From: an uncultured Pseudomonadales bacterium
GTDB lineage: Bacteria > Pseudomonadota > Gammaproteobacteria > Pseudomonadales > CANNCY01
NCBI GenBank assembly: GCA_947503335.1
Contig: CANNCY010000007.1
Location: forward strand, 1-56,883
Direction: 5' to 3'
DNA length: 56,883 nucleotides
Position numbers and translations under genes: made by a program. The stretch's first letter is position 1; every line of letters begins with the position of its first letter. Under the pieces are notes generated by a model. It was not told the DNA's origin. It was given only the letters and a program-made list of their open reading frames with translations, and ran no database searches. Shown piece after piece: positions 47,957 to 56,867 of this stretch.

Positions 47957-49348
47957 TTAAACGACTCGCATATACCATTGGTAATCTAGCGGAGTAACCA
48001 TCGAGTTGTACATCTCCCACTCTACAGTCTTGGCAACGCCATAGAGCTTGCAGAATTCACTGCCAAGATATTCTTTTAGAATCTCGCCCTCTTTAAACTT
48101 ATTGATTGCCTGCTCCCAGGTACGGGGTAATGTAATCACTTCTTCGATCTTCTCTGATTCGGCAACCATTTGACCAGGGTCTACTTGGTTTTCGATACCG
48201 TAATGCATTCCTGCTAATGCGCTTGCCATGACCAAGTGCGGTGACGCATCTGCACCGGAAAATCGGTGTTCAACACGCATGTCTTTTTCGCCACAAACCG
48301 GAATACGCAAGCTTACGCTGCGGTGGTTGTAACCCCAGTTAGGTGTCAGTGGCGCAAAGATGCCGGGTACTAGGCGGCGAAAGCTGTTTGCGTTAGGTGC
48401 GGTGAACAGCATCGACTCTTTAGAGATTTTGGCCATGCCACCAATTGCGTGACGCATGGTGTCGTTAATGGCAGGTACCTGATCAGTGTTGTGATTATAG
48501 AACGCGTTTTTGCCTTCGTTATTGTAAAGGCTAATGTGCATATGTAGGCCGTTGCCTGCCCACTCTTGAAAAGGCTTAGCCATAAAGCAGGCGGTGAAGC
48601 CATGCTTTCTTGCAACACCTTTAATTAATCGCTTAAGCAGGGCGCCATGGTCAGCTGCAGTCACTGGGCAATCAACATGATTTAAGTTGATTTCGTATTG
48701 GCCTTGCGAGAATTCAGAGTGAGCAGTGGTCGCTGGTATGCCTTGAATCTTTGCAGCGGTATTTACGTCATCAAGAAATGCGTCTAGATCCCAAAGATCT
48801 TCTAGTAATCCGTACTGCATACCTAACGGCATGATGCCATTGGTAGCTGGTACCTTGGGGCGAACAGGGCGCGGAAGGCCATCATCACCTTGCTCTACTA
48901 AATAGAATTCAAGCTCGGTTGCCACTACAGGTTTAAAGCCTGCGTCGTTTAGGCGATTAACAGTTTCTTGCAGAAGAGTGCGTGGATCCCAGAAGCAGTC
49001 AGTGCCGTCTAGGTTTAACAGGCCCGTTACGATCTGCGCGGTATTTGAATCAACCCAAGGAATAGGAACAAGTGTATTGGCAACAGGGAACAGCGCTTTA
49101 TCAGGGTCGCCATCCATAGAGCCAATAAAGCCTTCATCACTGACATCTCCCTGAACGTTCATCATGGATACAGTGCCGGGCATTTTAGACCCTTTAGTGA
49201 ATAGCGTGTCTAGCTCTTCGACAGGGATGCGTTTACCGCGAAAGATGCCGTTTACGTCGCAGATCAATACTTCGACCGTCGTAATTTCAGGATGGGCCTT
49301 TTTAAATGCTTCTAATTCAGCGATAGAGCCCTGAACAGGAATCCCCAT
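47957..49348 (-). CDS. Glutamine synthetase-family ligase, PuuA-like
   Basis: 463 residues. The synthetase fold is complete: VVATELEFYLV and HSEFSQGQYEINL (metal-binding Glu), GNGLHMHISLY, NSFRRLVPGIFAPLTPNWGYNHRSVSLRIP and VEHRFSGADASPHL. It is closer to gamma-glutamyl-amine ligases such as PuuA and GlnA3-type proteins than to housekeeping GlnA: it lacks the adenylylation-site tyrosine region and has an N-terminal VLICDVNGIFRGKRIPVEEL. It would join glutamate to an amine with ATP. GAGG lies before the ATG. A terminator of the upstream operon separates it, so it has its own promoter. Next to a TetR gene and the GcvT/flavoprotein operon. Confidence 0.88.
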   Translation of the reverse strand: MGIPVQGSIAELEAFKKAHPEITTVEVLICDVNGIFRGKRIPVEELDTLFTKGSKMPGTVSMMNVQGDVSDEGFIGSMDGDPDKALFPVANTLVPIPWVDSNTAQIVTGLLNLDGTDCFWDPRTLLQETVNRLNDAGFKPVVATELEFYLVEQGDDGLPRPVRPKVPATNGIMPLGMQYGLLEDLWDLDAFLDDVNTAAKIQGIPATTAHSEFSQGQYEINLNHVDCPVTAADHGALLKRLIKGVARKHGFTACFMAKPFQEWAGNGLHMHISLYNNEGKNAFYNHNTDQVPAINDTMRHAIGGMAKISKESMLFTAPNANSFRRLVPGIFAPLTPNWGYNHRSVSLRIPVCGEKDMRVEHRFSGADASPHLVMASALAGMHYGIENQVDPGQMVAESEKIEEVITLPRTWEQAINKFKEGEILKEYLGSEFCKLYGVAKTVEWEMYNSMVTPLDYQWYMRVV

Positions 49349-49443
49349 GTTTACCTCATTGTTATTTCGTTTATTCTGGAGTCTTAGTCATTATGCAGGC
49401 TTTTGGCGTTAAGTGGTAACCTAGCCTATAAGCTTATATATGC

Positions 49444-49463
49444 AAAAAGGGCCCGAAGGCCCT
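49444..49463 (-). terminator. Rho-independent terminator of the GcvT-like operon
   Basis: On the minus strand the stem AGGGCC and GGCCCT closes a TTCG tetraloop and is followed by a T run, 13 bases after the GcvT-like stop. Confidence 0.88.
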
Positions 49464-49476
49464 AGTTGCAATGCGC

Positions 49477-50673
49477 TTAGATACGCGATGGAGGTGTAGC
49501 ACGTTTGCGCGCCGGGTCAAAAGCAGGGCCTTTCATCGGTTTGCACTTTGCCATTACCTTGGTCCAGCCTAGTTCACGTTGAAAATAAATCTCAGCTTCT
49601 AGGTTGTCGGTATCACGACCATAAGGCCATTCAAGCATAGCGAACGCTACGTTGGTTTTAGCCGTTGGGCACCAAGCAGCGCTGGTTACCGTGCCAACTT
49701 GCTTACCTTTGTTAAAGATAAAGCTGTTGTGGGCAGGTTTGTTGCCTTCAACATCTAGCTTAACAAAGCGGTAGCGGGGGCCTTCTTCTTTTTGCTTAAG
49801 CAGTGCTTTGCGACCGTTAAACAACGGCTTATTGAAATCAACCAACCACTCCATATCAAGTTCTAATGGCGTGCGCTGGCGGCCGGTTCGAATCACGTGT
49901 TCTGAGGTCAAGAAATCTACACCTGCCTGAACAAAGCCAGCTTCGATACGCGCTAGATCAAGTGCGATGGCGCCCATAGGTTTCAGTGCGCGTAGTCGAC
50001 CTGCTTCGAATAGCTCGTCAAACATATCGCCCGCTAAATCAGGGGTTGTCCATAGTTCATAGCCAAGATCACCAGTAAAGCCGGTGCGAGAAATCATGAT
50101 CTCACCCGACTTAAAGGGTACTCGCATGATGCCGAAAGGCTTTAGATTTTCTAGGCCTTCAAGACCCATTGCTTCAAGTACACCAAAGCTAGTTGGGCCT
50201 TGAACAGCAAGCGCAGCGATATCACGGGTTGTGTCTTTGATTTCTACATCAAAGCCTTCTGCACAGTTCATTAGCCAGTCCATCGCATGCTCGTAAGAGC
50301 ACAGGCGATAGTGATTTTCGCTCAGTCTAAACAGTGTGCCATCGTCTTGAATGTAGCCATTGTCGTCACACCAGATAACGTAGGTAACACGGTCAACATT
50401 AAGCTTGGCGATATCGCGAGTCATAATGCGATTTAAATACTCCATCGCATCAGGGCCAGTAATGTCGTACTTAGACATTGGGCAGATATCAAAAACGCCA
50501 GTACCACTGCGAATAGCTGCGTATTCTTTGCCTTCGCATTCGAAGGTGTTGCAGGCCATGTAGCCTTTCCAGTTAAACCAGTCGTTGGTTTTTGCGTAGG
50601 GCTTTAGACGCTCAGTAAAGTGCGTAGGCTCTACGATCAAATCTTGTTCGCGAACAGTATTAAGGTCTAACAC
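49477..50673 (-). CDS. GcvT-like aminomethyltransferase/tetrahydrofolate-dependent demethylase
   Basis: 398 residues of the glycine-cleavage T protein/YgfZ/DmdA fold. Seen are RSGTGVFDICPMSKYDITGPDAMEYLNRIMTRDIAKL, AALAVQGPTSFGVLEAMG, ISRTGFTGDLGYELWTTP (folate-pocket region), ALDLARIEAGF and the C-terminal barrel (GTVTSAAWCPTAKTNVAFAML). Family members move a one-carbon group from an amine or sulfur to tetrahydrofolate. No glycine cleavage H or P genes are adjacent, so it is not the housekeeping GcvT. The start is GTG; GGGAG lies in the end of the upstream flavoprotein gene, two bases away, so it is third gene of an operon. Confidence 0.85.
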   Translation of the reverse strand: MLDLNTVREQDLIVEPTHFTERLKPYAKTNDWFNWKGYMACNTFECEGKEYAAIRSGTGVFDICPMSKYDITGPDAMEYLNRIMTRDIAKLNVDRVTYVIWCDDNGYIQDDGTLFRLSENHYRLCSYEHAMDWLMNCAEGFDVEIKDTTRDIAALAVQGPTSFGVLEAMGLEGLENLKPFGIMRVPFKSGEIMISRTGFTGDLGYELWTTPDLAGDMFDELFEAGRLRALKPMGAIALDLARIEAGFVQAGVDFLTSEHVIRTGRQRTPLELDMEWLVDFNKPLFNGRKALLKQKEEGPRYRFVKLDVEGNKPAHNSFIFNKGKQVGTVTSAAWCPTAKTNVAFAMLEWPYGRDTDNLEAEIYFQRELGWTKVMAKCKPMKGPAFDPARKRATPPSRI

Positions 50674-50675
50674 AA

Positions 50676-52226
50676 TTACACTCCCTTAGTTCGTAGAATC
50701 TGTTTAGCAGCGTTATGACCACATAGGCCAGAAACACCACCGCCAGGATGCGTACCGGCACTCGCCAAGTAGAGGTTGTCTACAGGGGTGCTGTACTGAG
50801 TTGCCGTAGGCACTGGGCGAGTCATTAAGAACTGGTTTAATGTCAGTTCACCGTGATGCCAGTGGCCGCCGTGCACGCCAAACTCTGCTTCTAGGTCAGC
50901 AGGTGTCAGTAGTTCGCTGTGTTCTACAAGATCTTTAAAGCCAGGTGCGTGTGTCTCGATAAGATCCATCACGATCGACTTAAAGGTCTCTTTGTTTTCA
51001 TCCCAGCCAGCGCGTAACTCGTAAGGTGCATACTGAACTAGTACGGTCATTACGTGCTTGCCGGCAGGCGCAAGTGAGTCGTCATGTACTGATGGAATAT
51101 TAATATCTAGTACTGGCTTCTCAGAATACTCGCCATATTTTGCATGGTTGAAAGCGCGTTCTACGTAATCCATATCACCAGTGATTACTAAACGGCCGCC
51201 CGCGTCTTTGGCGTCAACACCAGCAAACTTAGGTAAGTCTTTTAGCGCAACCTGAAGTTTGGCAACGTTGCCCTTCGCTCTAAAGTTGCGAATACGGCGT
51301 ACAAAGCCTGCTTCAATGTTGCGAGCGCCAACCAGTTTTTGGAACGTCGTTTTCGGGTCTGCGCCAGACACAATTGCTTTGGCTTCGATCACATCACCAT
51401 TTTCTAAGGTGACACCGCTAGCTACTTCAGCGTGAACATTGATGCTAGCAACCTTTGCGCCGGTTCTAATTTCAACACCGGCTTTTTTAGCAGCCTCGGC
51501 AAATGCCTCGCCCACTTTGCCCATGCCACCCTTAACAAGCGCAGGGTCATTAAAGCCGTGTAAGTCGCCCGTGCGACGGTATAGATAGTTAAGAACCGTA
51601 TTGGGCGAGCGCGGAGCTAGATGGTTGCCGTAAATGCCGTCTAATGACATAGCAGCTTTTAACTGACCGTTGTCAAAACGCTCGTTAAGCACATCGTATA
51701 GGTTGATCGTAGCAATACGCATTAGGTCACGCATATCGTCGGTACCTAGAAGACGCATCTTAAGACCAAGCTTCATAAGATTGATCTTGTCGTGCCAGTC
51801 ACCCTCAACAACCTTAGGTGGGCGAACCTTTAGGGCGCCACTTAATACCTTGGCGAACTTGCGAGTATGCGCTTTAAATTCGCTAAACTGTGCTTTGTCG
51901 CTGTCAGATAGATTACCGCTCACGGTGTCGCCAGACATGCGTAGATTGTTGCCATCAGGGTTTATCACAACCGTTGGCAAATCTTTAGCCGCATACTCAA
52001 GGCTAATGCCAAGGTCGCGCATGACTTGAGTGTTAAGCATGGTCGCATATTGCGCGCCATTGCTTACTTTAAAGCCTGGGGCAAATTCGCTAGTGCTTGC
52101 CATACCACCAACGGTGTCGCGCGCCTCTAGTACTACAACTTTCTTGCCCGCTTTTGCTAAGTAGGCTGCACAGGTTAAGCCGTTATGACCTGCGCCAATA
52201 ATGATTGCATCGTATTGCTTAGTCAT
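50676..52226 (-). CDS. PYROXD2/phytoene-desaturase-like FAD oxidoreductase (second copy)
   Basis: 516 residues. The Rossmann start YDAIIIGAGHNGLTCAAYLAKAGKKVVVLEARDTVGG and the C-terminal flavin-closing LYLASAGTHPGGGVSGLCGHNAAKQIL define the NAD(P)/FAD-dependent phytoene-desaturase-like family. It oxidises C-C or C-N bonds using FAD; the substrate is unknown. It is a tandem paralogue of the gene just upstream, whose end it overlaps by eight bases. AGAGGG is at proper distance from the ATG at 52226 (an ATG six bases before is too close). Second of the operon. Confidence 0.87.
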   Translation of the reverse strand: MTKQYDAIIIGAGHNGLTCAAYLAKAGKKVVVLEARDTVGGMASTSEFAPGFKVSNGAQYATMLNTQVMRDLGISLEYAAKDLPTVVINPDGNNLRMSGDTVSGNLSDSDKAQFSEFKAHTRKFAKVLSGALKVRPPKVVEGDWHDKINLMKLGLKMRLLGTDDMRDLMRIATINLYDVLNERFDNGQLKAAMSLDGIYGNHLAPRSPNTVLNYLYRRTGDLHGFNDPALVKGGMGKVGEAFAEAAKKAGVEIRTGAKVASINVHAEVASGVTLENGDVIEAKAIVSGADPKTTFQKLVGARNIEAGFVRRIRNFRAKGNVAKLQVALKDLPKFAGVDAKDAGGRLVITGDMDYVERAFNHAKYGEYSEKPVLDINIPSVHDDSLAPAGKHVMTVLVQYAPYELRAGWDENKETFKSIVMDLIETHAPGFKDLVEHSELLTPADLEAEFGVHGGHWHHGELTLNQFLMTRPVPTATQYSTPVDNLYLASAGTHPGGGVSGLCGHNAAKQILRTKGV

Positions 52227-53835
52227 CTGCATAACCCTCTGGAACTACATTCTTACGTTTCAGGTCTAGAAGCACTTCGCGCGCAGCGTTAGCGCCCGGT
52301 GCTGCCATCACGCCGCCACCTGGGTGGGTGCCTGATGCACACATGTACATGCCTTTAATTGGGCCACGGTACTGTGCGTAACCTGGGAACGGACGGTTAA
52401 ACATCAACTGGTCAAAGGTAAGCTCGCCCTGGAAGATGTTACCTTCGGTTAGGCCAACTTCTTTTTCTAGCTCACGAGGTGTACGTACTTCGGCGTGTGC
52501 AATCAATGACTTAAAGTCTGGGCTGTACTGAGCAATCTGATCGATTACGGTTTGGCCAAATGCGTCACGGTCGGCGTCGGTCCACTCTTCGCCGTTAACC
52601 TTAGGTGGGCAGTACTGAACAAACACGGTCATCATGTGCTTGCCTGTTGGTGCCATCGTTGGGTCGACAAGGGTAGGAATCAGAAGGTCAACAAATGGGT
52701 CTTTAGACCAGGTGCCGTCTTTCCAATCATCGTACGCACGTTCCATGCGTTCTAGAGAGTCAATAAAGTGGAAGTCACCTTTCATCTTCACTGAGCGTGG
52801 GTCAATACCATTAAATGTTGGCAAGCCATCAAGAGCGATGTTTACCTTGCCCGACGAGCCGCGGATCTTAAAGTTCTTAGCTTTCTTAATCACGTCTTCA
52901 GGAAGGTCTTCTTCATTGATGATGTCTAAGAAGGTGCGCTTAGGATCAAGGCCTGATACAACAACGTCTGCATAGTATTCGTCACCGTTTTCACATACCA
53001 CACCCTTGGTCTGGTTGTTCTTAACGATAAGGTGGTCAACACCTGCGCCCGTTTTTAACTCGCCCCCATGCGCCATAAAGGCTTGGTAAAGTGCGTTAGA
53101 AACAGCACCCATGCCACCGCGAGCAAAGCCCCATGCGCCAACACTACCGTCTACGTCACCCATGTAGTGGTGAAGCAGTACGTATGCGGTACCTGGCGAG
53201 TACACACCTAGTGCGGTACCGATAATGCCGCCGCCAGCCATGTGCGCCTTAATAATGTCGCTTTCAAAGTATTCATCTAAGAAGTCACCGATCGACATTG
53301 TCCAGAAGCGTAGTGCGTCTGCCATGCCTGTTTCGCCTAGGCCGGTGAACTTGCTGGCTAGATATGCTAGCTCTTGAAGATCTTTTGCCTTAAAGCTTGT
53401 TGGATCTGGCGGGGTACGCATCAAGAATGGGCGAATTAAGCGCGTTTGCTTGAGTACGTCTGCGGTGTAACGCTCGTAGGCGTTTGCGTCGCGCTTACTA
53501 AAGCGAGCAATTTCGCGATACTGACGATCATGGTCGTCGTAGTTGGTGTAGTAGTTACCGTCGCGTTGGTAGGTTACCCCGCCGCCGTAAGGTACAACCT
53601 GCAGGCCGTACTTAGGTAGCTCAAGATCGCGTACGATCTCGGGGCGTAGTAGCGAACATACATAAGAACAGTTTGAGTACTTGGTCTCTGGGTGTAGCTC
53701 ACGGCTTACCGTGGCACCACCGATATAGTCATTGCGCTCTAGTACCAAAACGTCTAACCCCGACTTAGCCAGATAGGCTGCCGTGGTTAGGCCGTTGTGG
53801 CCAGCACCAATGACAATAGCGTCATATTTCTTCAC
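52219..53835 (-). CDS. PYROXD2/phytoene-desaturase-like FAD oxidoreductase (first copy)
   Basis: 538 residues. The N-terminus is KKYDAIVIGAGHNGLTTAAYLAKSGLDVLVLERNDYIGGATVSR; the end is GMYMCASGTHPGGGVMAAPGANAAREVLLDLKR. The middle has VVSGLDPKRTFLDII, matching VVSGADPKTTFQKLV of the next gene. The two are clearly related but differ throughout, so they could work as a pair. The start is GTG at 53835, with GGAG seven bases ahead; longer versions would start with Cys/His-rich residues outside the family. First gene of the operon, divergent from a BetI-like regulator, with a palindrome between. Confidence 0.87.
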   Translation of the reverse strand: MKKYDAIVIGAGHNGLTTAAYLAKSGLDVLVLERNDYIGGATVSRELHPETKYSNCSYVCSLLRPEIVRDLELPKYGLQVVPYGGGVTYQRDGNYYTNYDDHDRQYREIARFSKRDANAYERYTADVLKQTRLIRPFLMRTPPDPTSFKAKDLQELAYLASKFTGLGETGMADALRFWTMSIGDFLDEYFESDIIKAHMAGGGIIGTALGVYSPGTAYVLLHHYMGDVDGSVGAWGFARGGMGAVSNALYQAFMAHGGELKTGAGVDHLIVKNNQTKGVVCENGDEYYADVVVSGLDPKRTFLDIINEEDLPEDVIKKAKNFKIRGSSGKVNIALDGLPTFNGIDPRSVKMKGDFHFIDSLERMERAYDDWKDGTWSKDPFVDLLIPTLVDPTMAPTGKHMMTVFVQYCPPKVNGEEWTDADRDAFGQTVIDQIAQYSPDFKSLIAHAEVRTPRELEKEVGLTEGNIFQGELTFDQLMFNRPFPGYAQYRGPIKGMYMCASGTHPGGGVMAAPGANAAREVLLDLKRKNVVPEGYADD

Positions 53836-53921
53836 GTTGGCACTCCAGTGAAATTTATTGTTATGTTTTTCAACGTGGCACAGGTTGGCACAGAGGCGTA
53901 GCGTTTGTCTACAAAAAAATG

Positions 53922-53935
53922 AATGAACGTTCATT
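53922..53935. promoter_or_regulatory. Palindromic operator candidate for the second TetR regulator
   Basis: AATGAACGTTCATT is a perfect 14-base palindrome in the 163-base divergent region between the flavoprotein operon and the TetR gene. It sits just upstream of a -35/-10-like pair (TTGAAG, 17 bases, TATGGT; 53939-53967) reading toward the TetR gene. Its position could let one protein control both directions. TGAACGTTCA is a typical shape for BetI/TetR sites. Confidence 0.65.
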
Positions 53936-53998
53936 TACTTGAAGCCGGTTTTGGCATGCGCTATGGTGGGGCAAAATAATGCATAAAATGAGCTAGCA

Positions 53999-54634
53999 GT
54001 GACGCAGACAAAGCAAAGAAATGGAGCAGATGCCAAGGCTGAAAAGCGTGAGCGTCTAATACGCTCAACGATGAAGTGTATCGCCAATCAGGGTATGTCT
54101 AGTGTAACCATGGCTAGCGTGACTCAAGATGCTGGCGTTAGTATGGGTCTTGCCAACCTGCACTTTAAGTCTAAAGAGGGCTTGCTTAACGAAACCCTTG
54201 CCTATGTACACGATCAATATGTTTCGGGGTTAGAGCGCATTGCAAGTAAGCAGCAAAACTCGCCCGCAGATCACCTGCTAGAGCAGGTTAAATGGGACTT
54301 CTCATCTAAGGTGGCTAACCGTGAGCTGCTGGCAGTATGGTTTGCCTTTTGGGGCGAGGCGAAGTCGCGGCCTACTTATCGCCAGGTTTGCTCTGAGCGC
54401 GATTCGTTAATGACCGACAGAGTGCAACAGCTATGTCAGCAGCTTATTGATGAGGGGGATTACCCCGGTTACGACGCTGAGGATATTGCGATTGGTCTGT
54501 GTTGTTTGATCGAAGGGCTTTGGTTAGATATGTTGATTGCGCCACAAAAGGTATCGCGCGAGCGCGCGCATAGGGTGGCCGTCAATTACTTGGCGACGAA
54601 TTTTCCAAAGCATATTTCAAGGGCGTCTAAATAG
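53999..54634 (+). CDS. BetI-like TetR regulator
   Basis: 211 residues. The helix-turn-helix is LIRSTMKCIANQGMSSVTMASVTQDAGVSMGLANLHFKSKEGLL. The ligand-binding C-domain has VWFAFWGEAKSRPTYRQVCSERD and LCCLIEGLWLDMLI, as in the BetI group, which often senses choline-like or other small amines. It starts at GTG (53999), the only start in frame before the domain. It is divergent from the flavoprotein/GcvT-like operon and probably regulates it through the palindrome at 53922. It is paralogous to the first TetR but without its extension. Confidence 0.88.
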   Translation: MTQTKQRNGADAKAEKRERLIRSTMKCIANQGMSSVTMASVTQDAGVSMGLANLHFKSKEGLLNETLAYVHDQYVSGLERIASKQQNSPADHLLEQVKWDFSSKVANRELLAVWFAFWGEAKSRPTYRQVCSERDSLMTDRVQQLCQQLIDEGDYPGYDAEDIAIGLCCLIEGLWLDMLIAPQKVSRERAHRVAVNYLATNFPKHISRASK

Positions 54635-54705
54635 GGTACACTGACGCACAATTAAGCAGACATTAGATGCTGCGTGATGTATCGATTTACCTCGGGGTGA
54701 TGTAG

Positions 54706-56715
54706 ATGTTAGATGTACGCCAAGCCTTTGACATGGCAATGGATTCTTTAAAGCGCGGTGACGCCGTTCAAGCGAGAGGCTATCTAGAGCAAGGCCTGTC
54801 AGAACATCCAGAAAACGTAAACCTTAACGCACTATATGGTGGTGTGTTGTTGCAATCGAAAGATTACGAGGCTGCTGAAAAGGTGTTACGCAAGTCTTTA
54901 GGCTTAGCGCCAACCTTTGCAAAGCCCCACGAAGACCTTGGTTACCTTTATATAGAGACTCGCCGCCCAGAGCAGGCGATTCCTTTGCTTCAGCGAGCCA
55001 TCGAATTGGCGCCTGATGTTGAGACTGCGCACTTTCAGTTAGGGCGCGCGCTGGTGCTAACAGGGCGTGGTAAAGACGCCGATGTTGCCTTTGAGCGTAG
55101 TTTCGCGTTATCACCCGAGCGCCGTGAAATGGCATTGGCTGCAGAGCATCACCGTGAGGGTCGTTTTAACGAAGCCGAACGAATGGCGATCAAGCTATTG
55201 CATCGCAATGAAGAGAATGTCGATGCGCTGCGTATTTTGGGTTTGGTCTGTGCTGGTCAGGCGCGCCCAGAAGAGGCTGAGCGTCATCTATCTAAAGCAT
55301 TAGACCTCGCCCCTGACTTTATCGAGCTGTATGCCGAATTGGGGCGCGTATATAAAGAACTCGAAAAGTTTGATAAAGCGATCACTATGTTCGAGAAGTG
55401 GGTCGAGTTCGAGCCTAATAACCCGAAAGCACACTTCTTACTGGGGTCGGTTTACTCGCCGGCGTCATATACAGAAAAGGCATTAGCCTGTTATCAGCGT
55501 TCTATAGAGTTACATGAGCCATACCCTGCGGTATGGTTAGGATTAGGTCACGTTCTAAAAACCCTTGGGCGCCAGCAAGAGGGTATCGATGCCTACAAGC
55601 GATGCATTGAGCTTAAGCCAGAAAACGGTGAGACCTATTGGAGTCTGGCCAATCTAAAGACCTATAAGTTTGACGATGAGATGATTGCTCAGATGGAAGC
55701 GATGATCGAGCGTGAAGATGTGCGCGAGCAGTCGTTGGTGAACTTCTTATTCTCATTGGCAAAAGCCTATGAAGATCGTAAAGACTACGAAAAAGCCTGG
55801 CAGTACTATGCAAGAGGTAATGCGACTCAGCGTGAGCTGGTTAGCTATGACCCCATTCAGAACGAAGTCTACAATCGCGAAATTATTGATGTGTTCGACG
55901 CAGATATGGTGGCGCGCCTACGCGAACTGGGTGGTTGCAATGATGCTGCGCCGATCTTTGTTTTGGGGTTGCCGCGTTCAGGTTCAACGTTGATCGAACA
56001 GATCTTGGCAAGTCATTCGCAGGTAGAGGGTACTAGTGAGCTTGCTTATATGTCGCGTATCGCTCATAACCTAAGTCAAACTGCCGAACGCAAAATGCGT
56101 TTTCCGAAAGGAATGTCTCGCATTACAGGCGATCATTTGATGGCGTTGGGCGAGCGATACCTAGAATGGGCCGATCGTCACCGCCATACGGGGCGCCCTT
56201 TCTTTATCGATAAGATGCCTAATAACTTTCCTTTTGTTGGTTTGATCAAGGCGATCTTGCCGAACGCCAAGATTATTGATGCGCGTCGTCATCCATTAGA
56301 TGCCTGTGTAGGTAATCTAAAGCAGCTGTTTGCTAAAGGTCAGGCCTTTACTTACGACGAAGTAGATATCGGCGAGTACTATCTTAGCTATATAGAGATC
56401 ATGGATCATTGGCACAAGGTGTTTCCTGGCGAGATTCTCACTGTTCAATACGAAGACAATGTTTTTGATAATGAAAATCAAATTCGTCGTATCCTTGATT
56501 TCTGTGGTCTACCGTTCGAAGAAAGCTGTTTGCGCTTTTATGAAACAGATCGCGCAGTACGCACTGCAAGTTCTGAGCAGGTGCGTCAGCCCATCTATAC
56601 AGGCAGTGTGCACCAGTACAAGCGCTTCGAGCCTTGGTTGGGTACGTTAAAAGAAGTACTTGAGCCTGTGTTAACTGAAGAAGAGATGGCTGGGCCAGCA
56701 TCAGATGGTATATAG
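54706..56715 (+). CDS. TPR-repeat sulfotransferase
   Basis: 669 residues. About residues 1-400 are tetratricopeptide repeats (ALYGGVLLQSKDYEAAEKVLRKSL, LGYLYIETRRPEQAIPLLQRAIELAP and so on, around ten units). Residues about 415-650 are a sulfotransferase: PAPS 5'-phosphosulfate loop LGLPRSGSTLIEQ (from about 420), acceptor-side ASHSQVEGTSEL and 3'-phosphate contact DARRHPLDACVGNLKQLF. It transfers sulfate from PAPS to an unknown acceptor, probably a protein or glycan recognised by the repeats. No signal peptide is seen, so it acts in the cytoplasm. GGGGTGA precedes the ATG; a strong terminator follows. Confidence 0.9.
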   Translation: MLDVRQAFDMAMDSLKRGDAVQARGYLEQGLSEHPENVNLNALYGGVLLQSKDYEAAEKVLRKSLGLAPTFAKPHEDLGYLYIETRRPEQAIPLLQRAIELAPDVETAHFQLGRALVLTGRGKDADVAFERSFALSPERREMALAAEHHREGRFNEAERMAIKLLHRNEENVDALRILGLVCAGQARPEEAERHLSKALDLAPDFIELYAELGRVYKELEKFDKAITMFEKWVEFEPNNPKAHFLLGSVYSPASYTEKALACYQRSIELHEPYPAVWLGLGHVLKTLGRQQEGIDAYKRCIELKPENGETYWSLANLKTYKFDDEMIAQMEAMIEREDVREQSLVNFLFSLAKAYEDRKDYEKAWQYYARGNATQRELVSYDPIQNEVYNREIIDVFDADMVARLRELGGCNDAAPIFVLGLPRSGSTLIEQILASHSQVEGTSELAYMSRIAHNLSQTAERKMRFPKGMSRITGDHLMALGERYLEWADRHRHTGRPFFIDKMPNNFPFVGLIKAILPNAKIIDARRHPLDACVGNLKQLFAKGQAFTYDEVDIGEYYLSYIEIMDHWHKVFPGEILTVQYEDNVFDNENQIRRILDFCGLPFEESCLRFYETDRAVRTASSEQVRQPIYTGSVHQYKRFEPWLGTLKEVLEPVLTEEEMAGPASDGI

Positions 56716-56763
56716 GTAGAAGCCGCTATTAGCGTAATGTAATAGATAGTCTATAGTTACCTG

Positions 56764-56800
56764 ACCCGCGCAATTCGCAAACAGCGAAGCGCGGGTTTTT
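56764..56800 (+). terminator. Rho-independent terminator of the TPR-sulfotransferase
   Basis: A long stem (ACCCGCGC with GCGCGGGT, plus inner TTCGC with GCGAA) ends in five T, 49 bases after the stop. Confidence 0.9.
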
Positions 56801-56831
56801 AGTCTTTGTCGAAAGTACCAAAGATTAGGGG

Positions 56832-56867
56832 TTGCGGCTCAGATTTAGATCTGTAGAATGCGCCTCC
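56832..56867 (+). promoter_or_regulatory. rRNA-type promoter at the window end
   Basis: TTGCGG (56832-56837), a 16-base spacer, TAGAAT (56854-56859) and a GC-rich discriminator GCGCCTCC (56860-56867). The 16-base spacing and TATAATGCGCCnCC-like end match E. coli rrn P1 promoters. The transcript would leave the window on the plus strand. Confidence 0.6.

Noticed and set aside
47957..49348. Housekeeping glutamine synthetase GlnA
   Set aside because: The sequence lacks the adenylylation region and the context (no ntrBC) is catabolic; it resembles PuuA-type ligases.
49477..50673. Housekeeping glycine-cleavage T protein
   Set aside because: No gcvH or gcvP is adjacent, the sequence is longer than GcvT and the operon is with flavoproteins under a TetR regulator.
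50676..53835. Carotenoid biosynthesis cluster (phytoene desaturases)
   Set aside because: No phytoene synthase, GGPP synthase or cyclase nearby; the proteins fit the PYROXD2-like branch.
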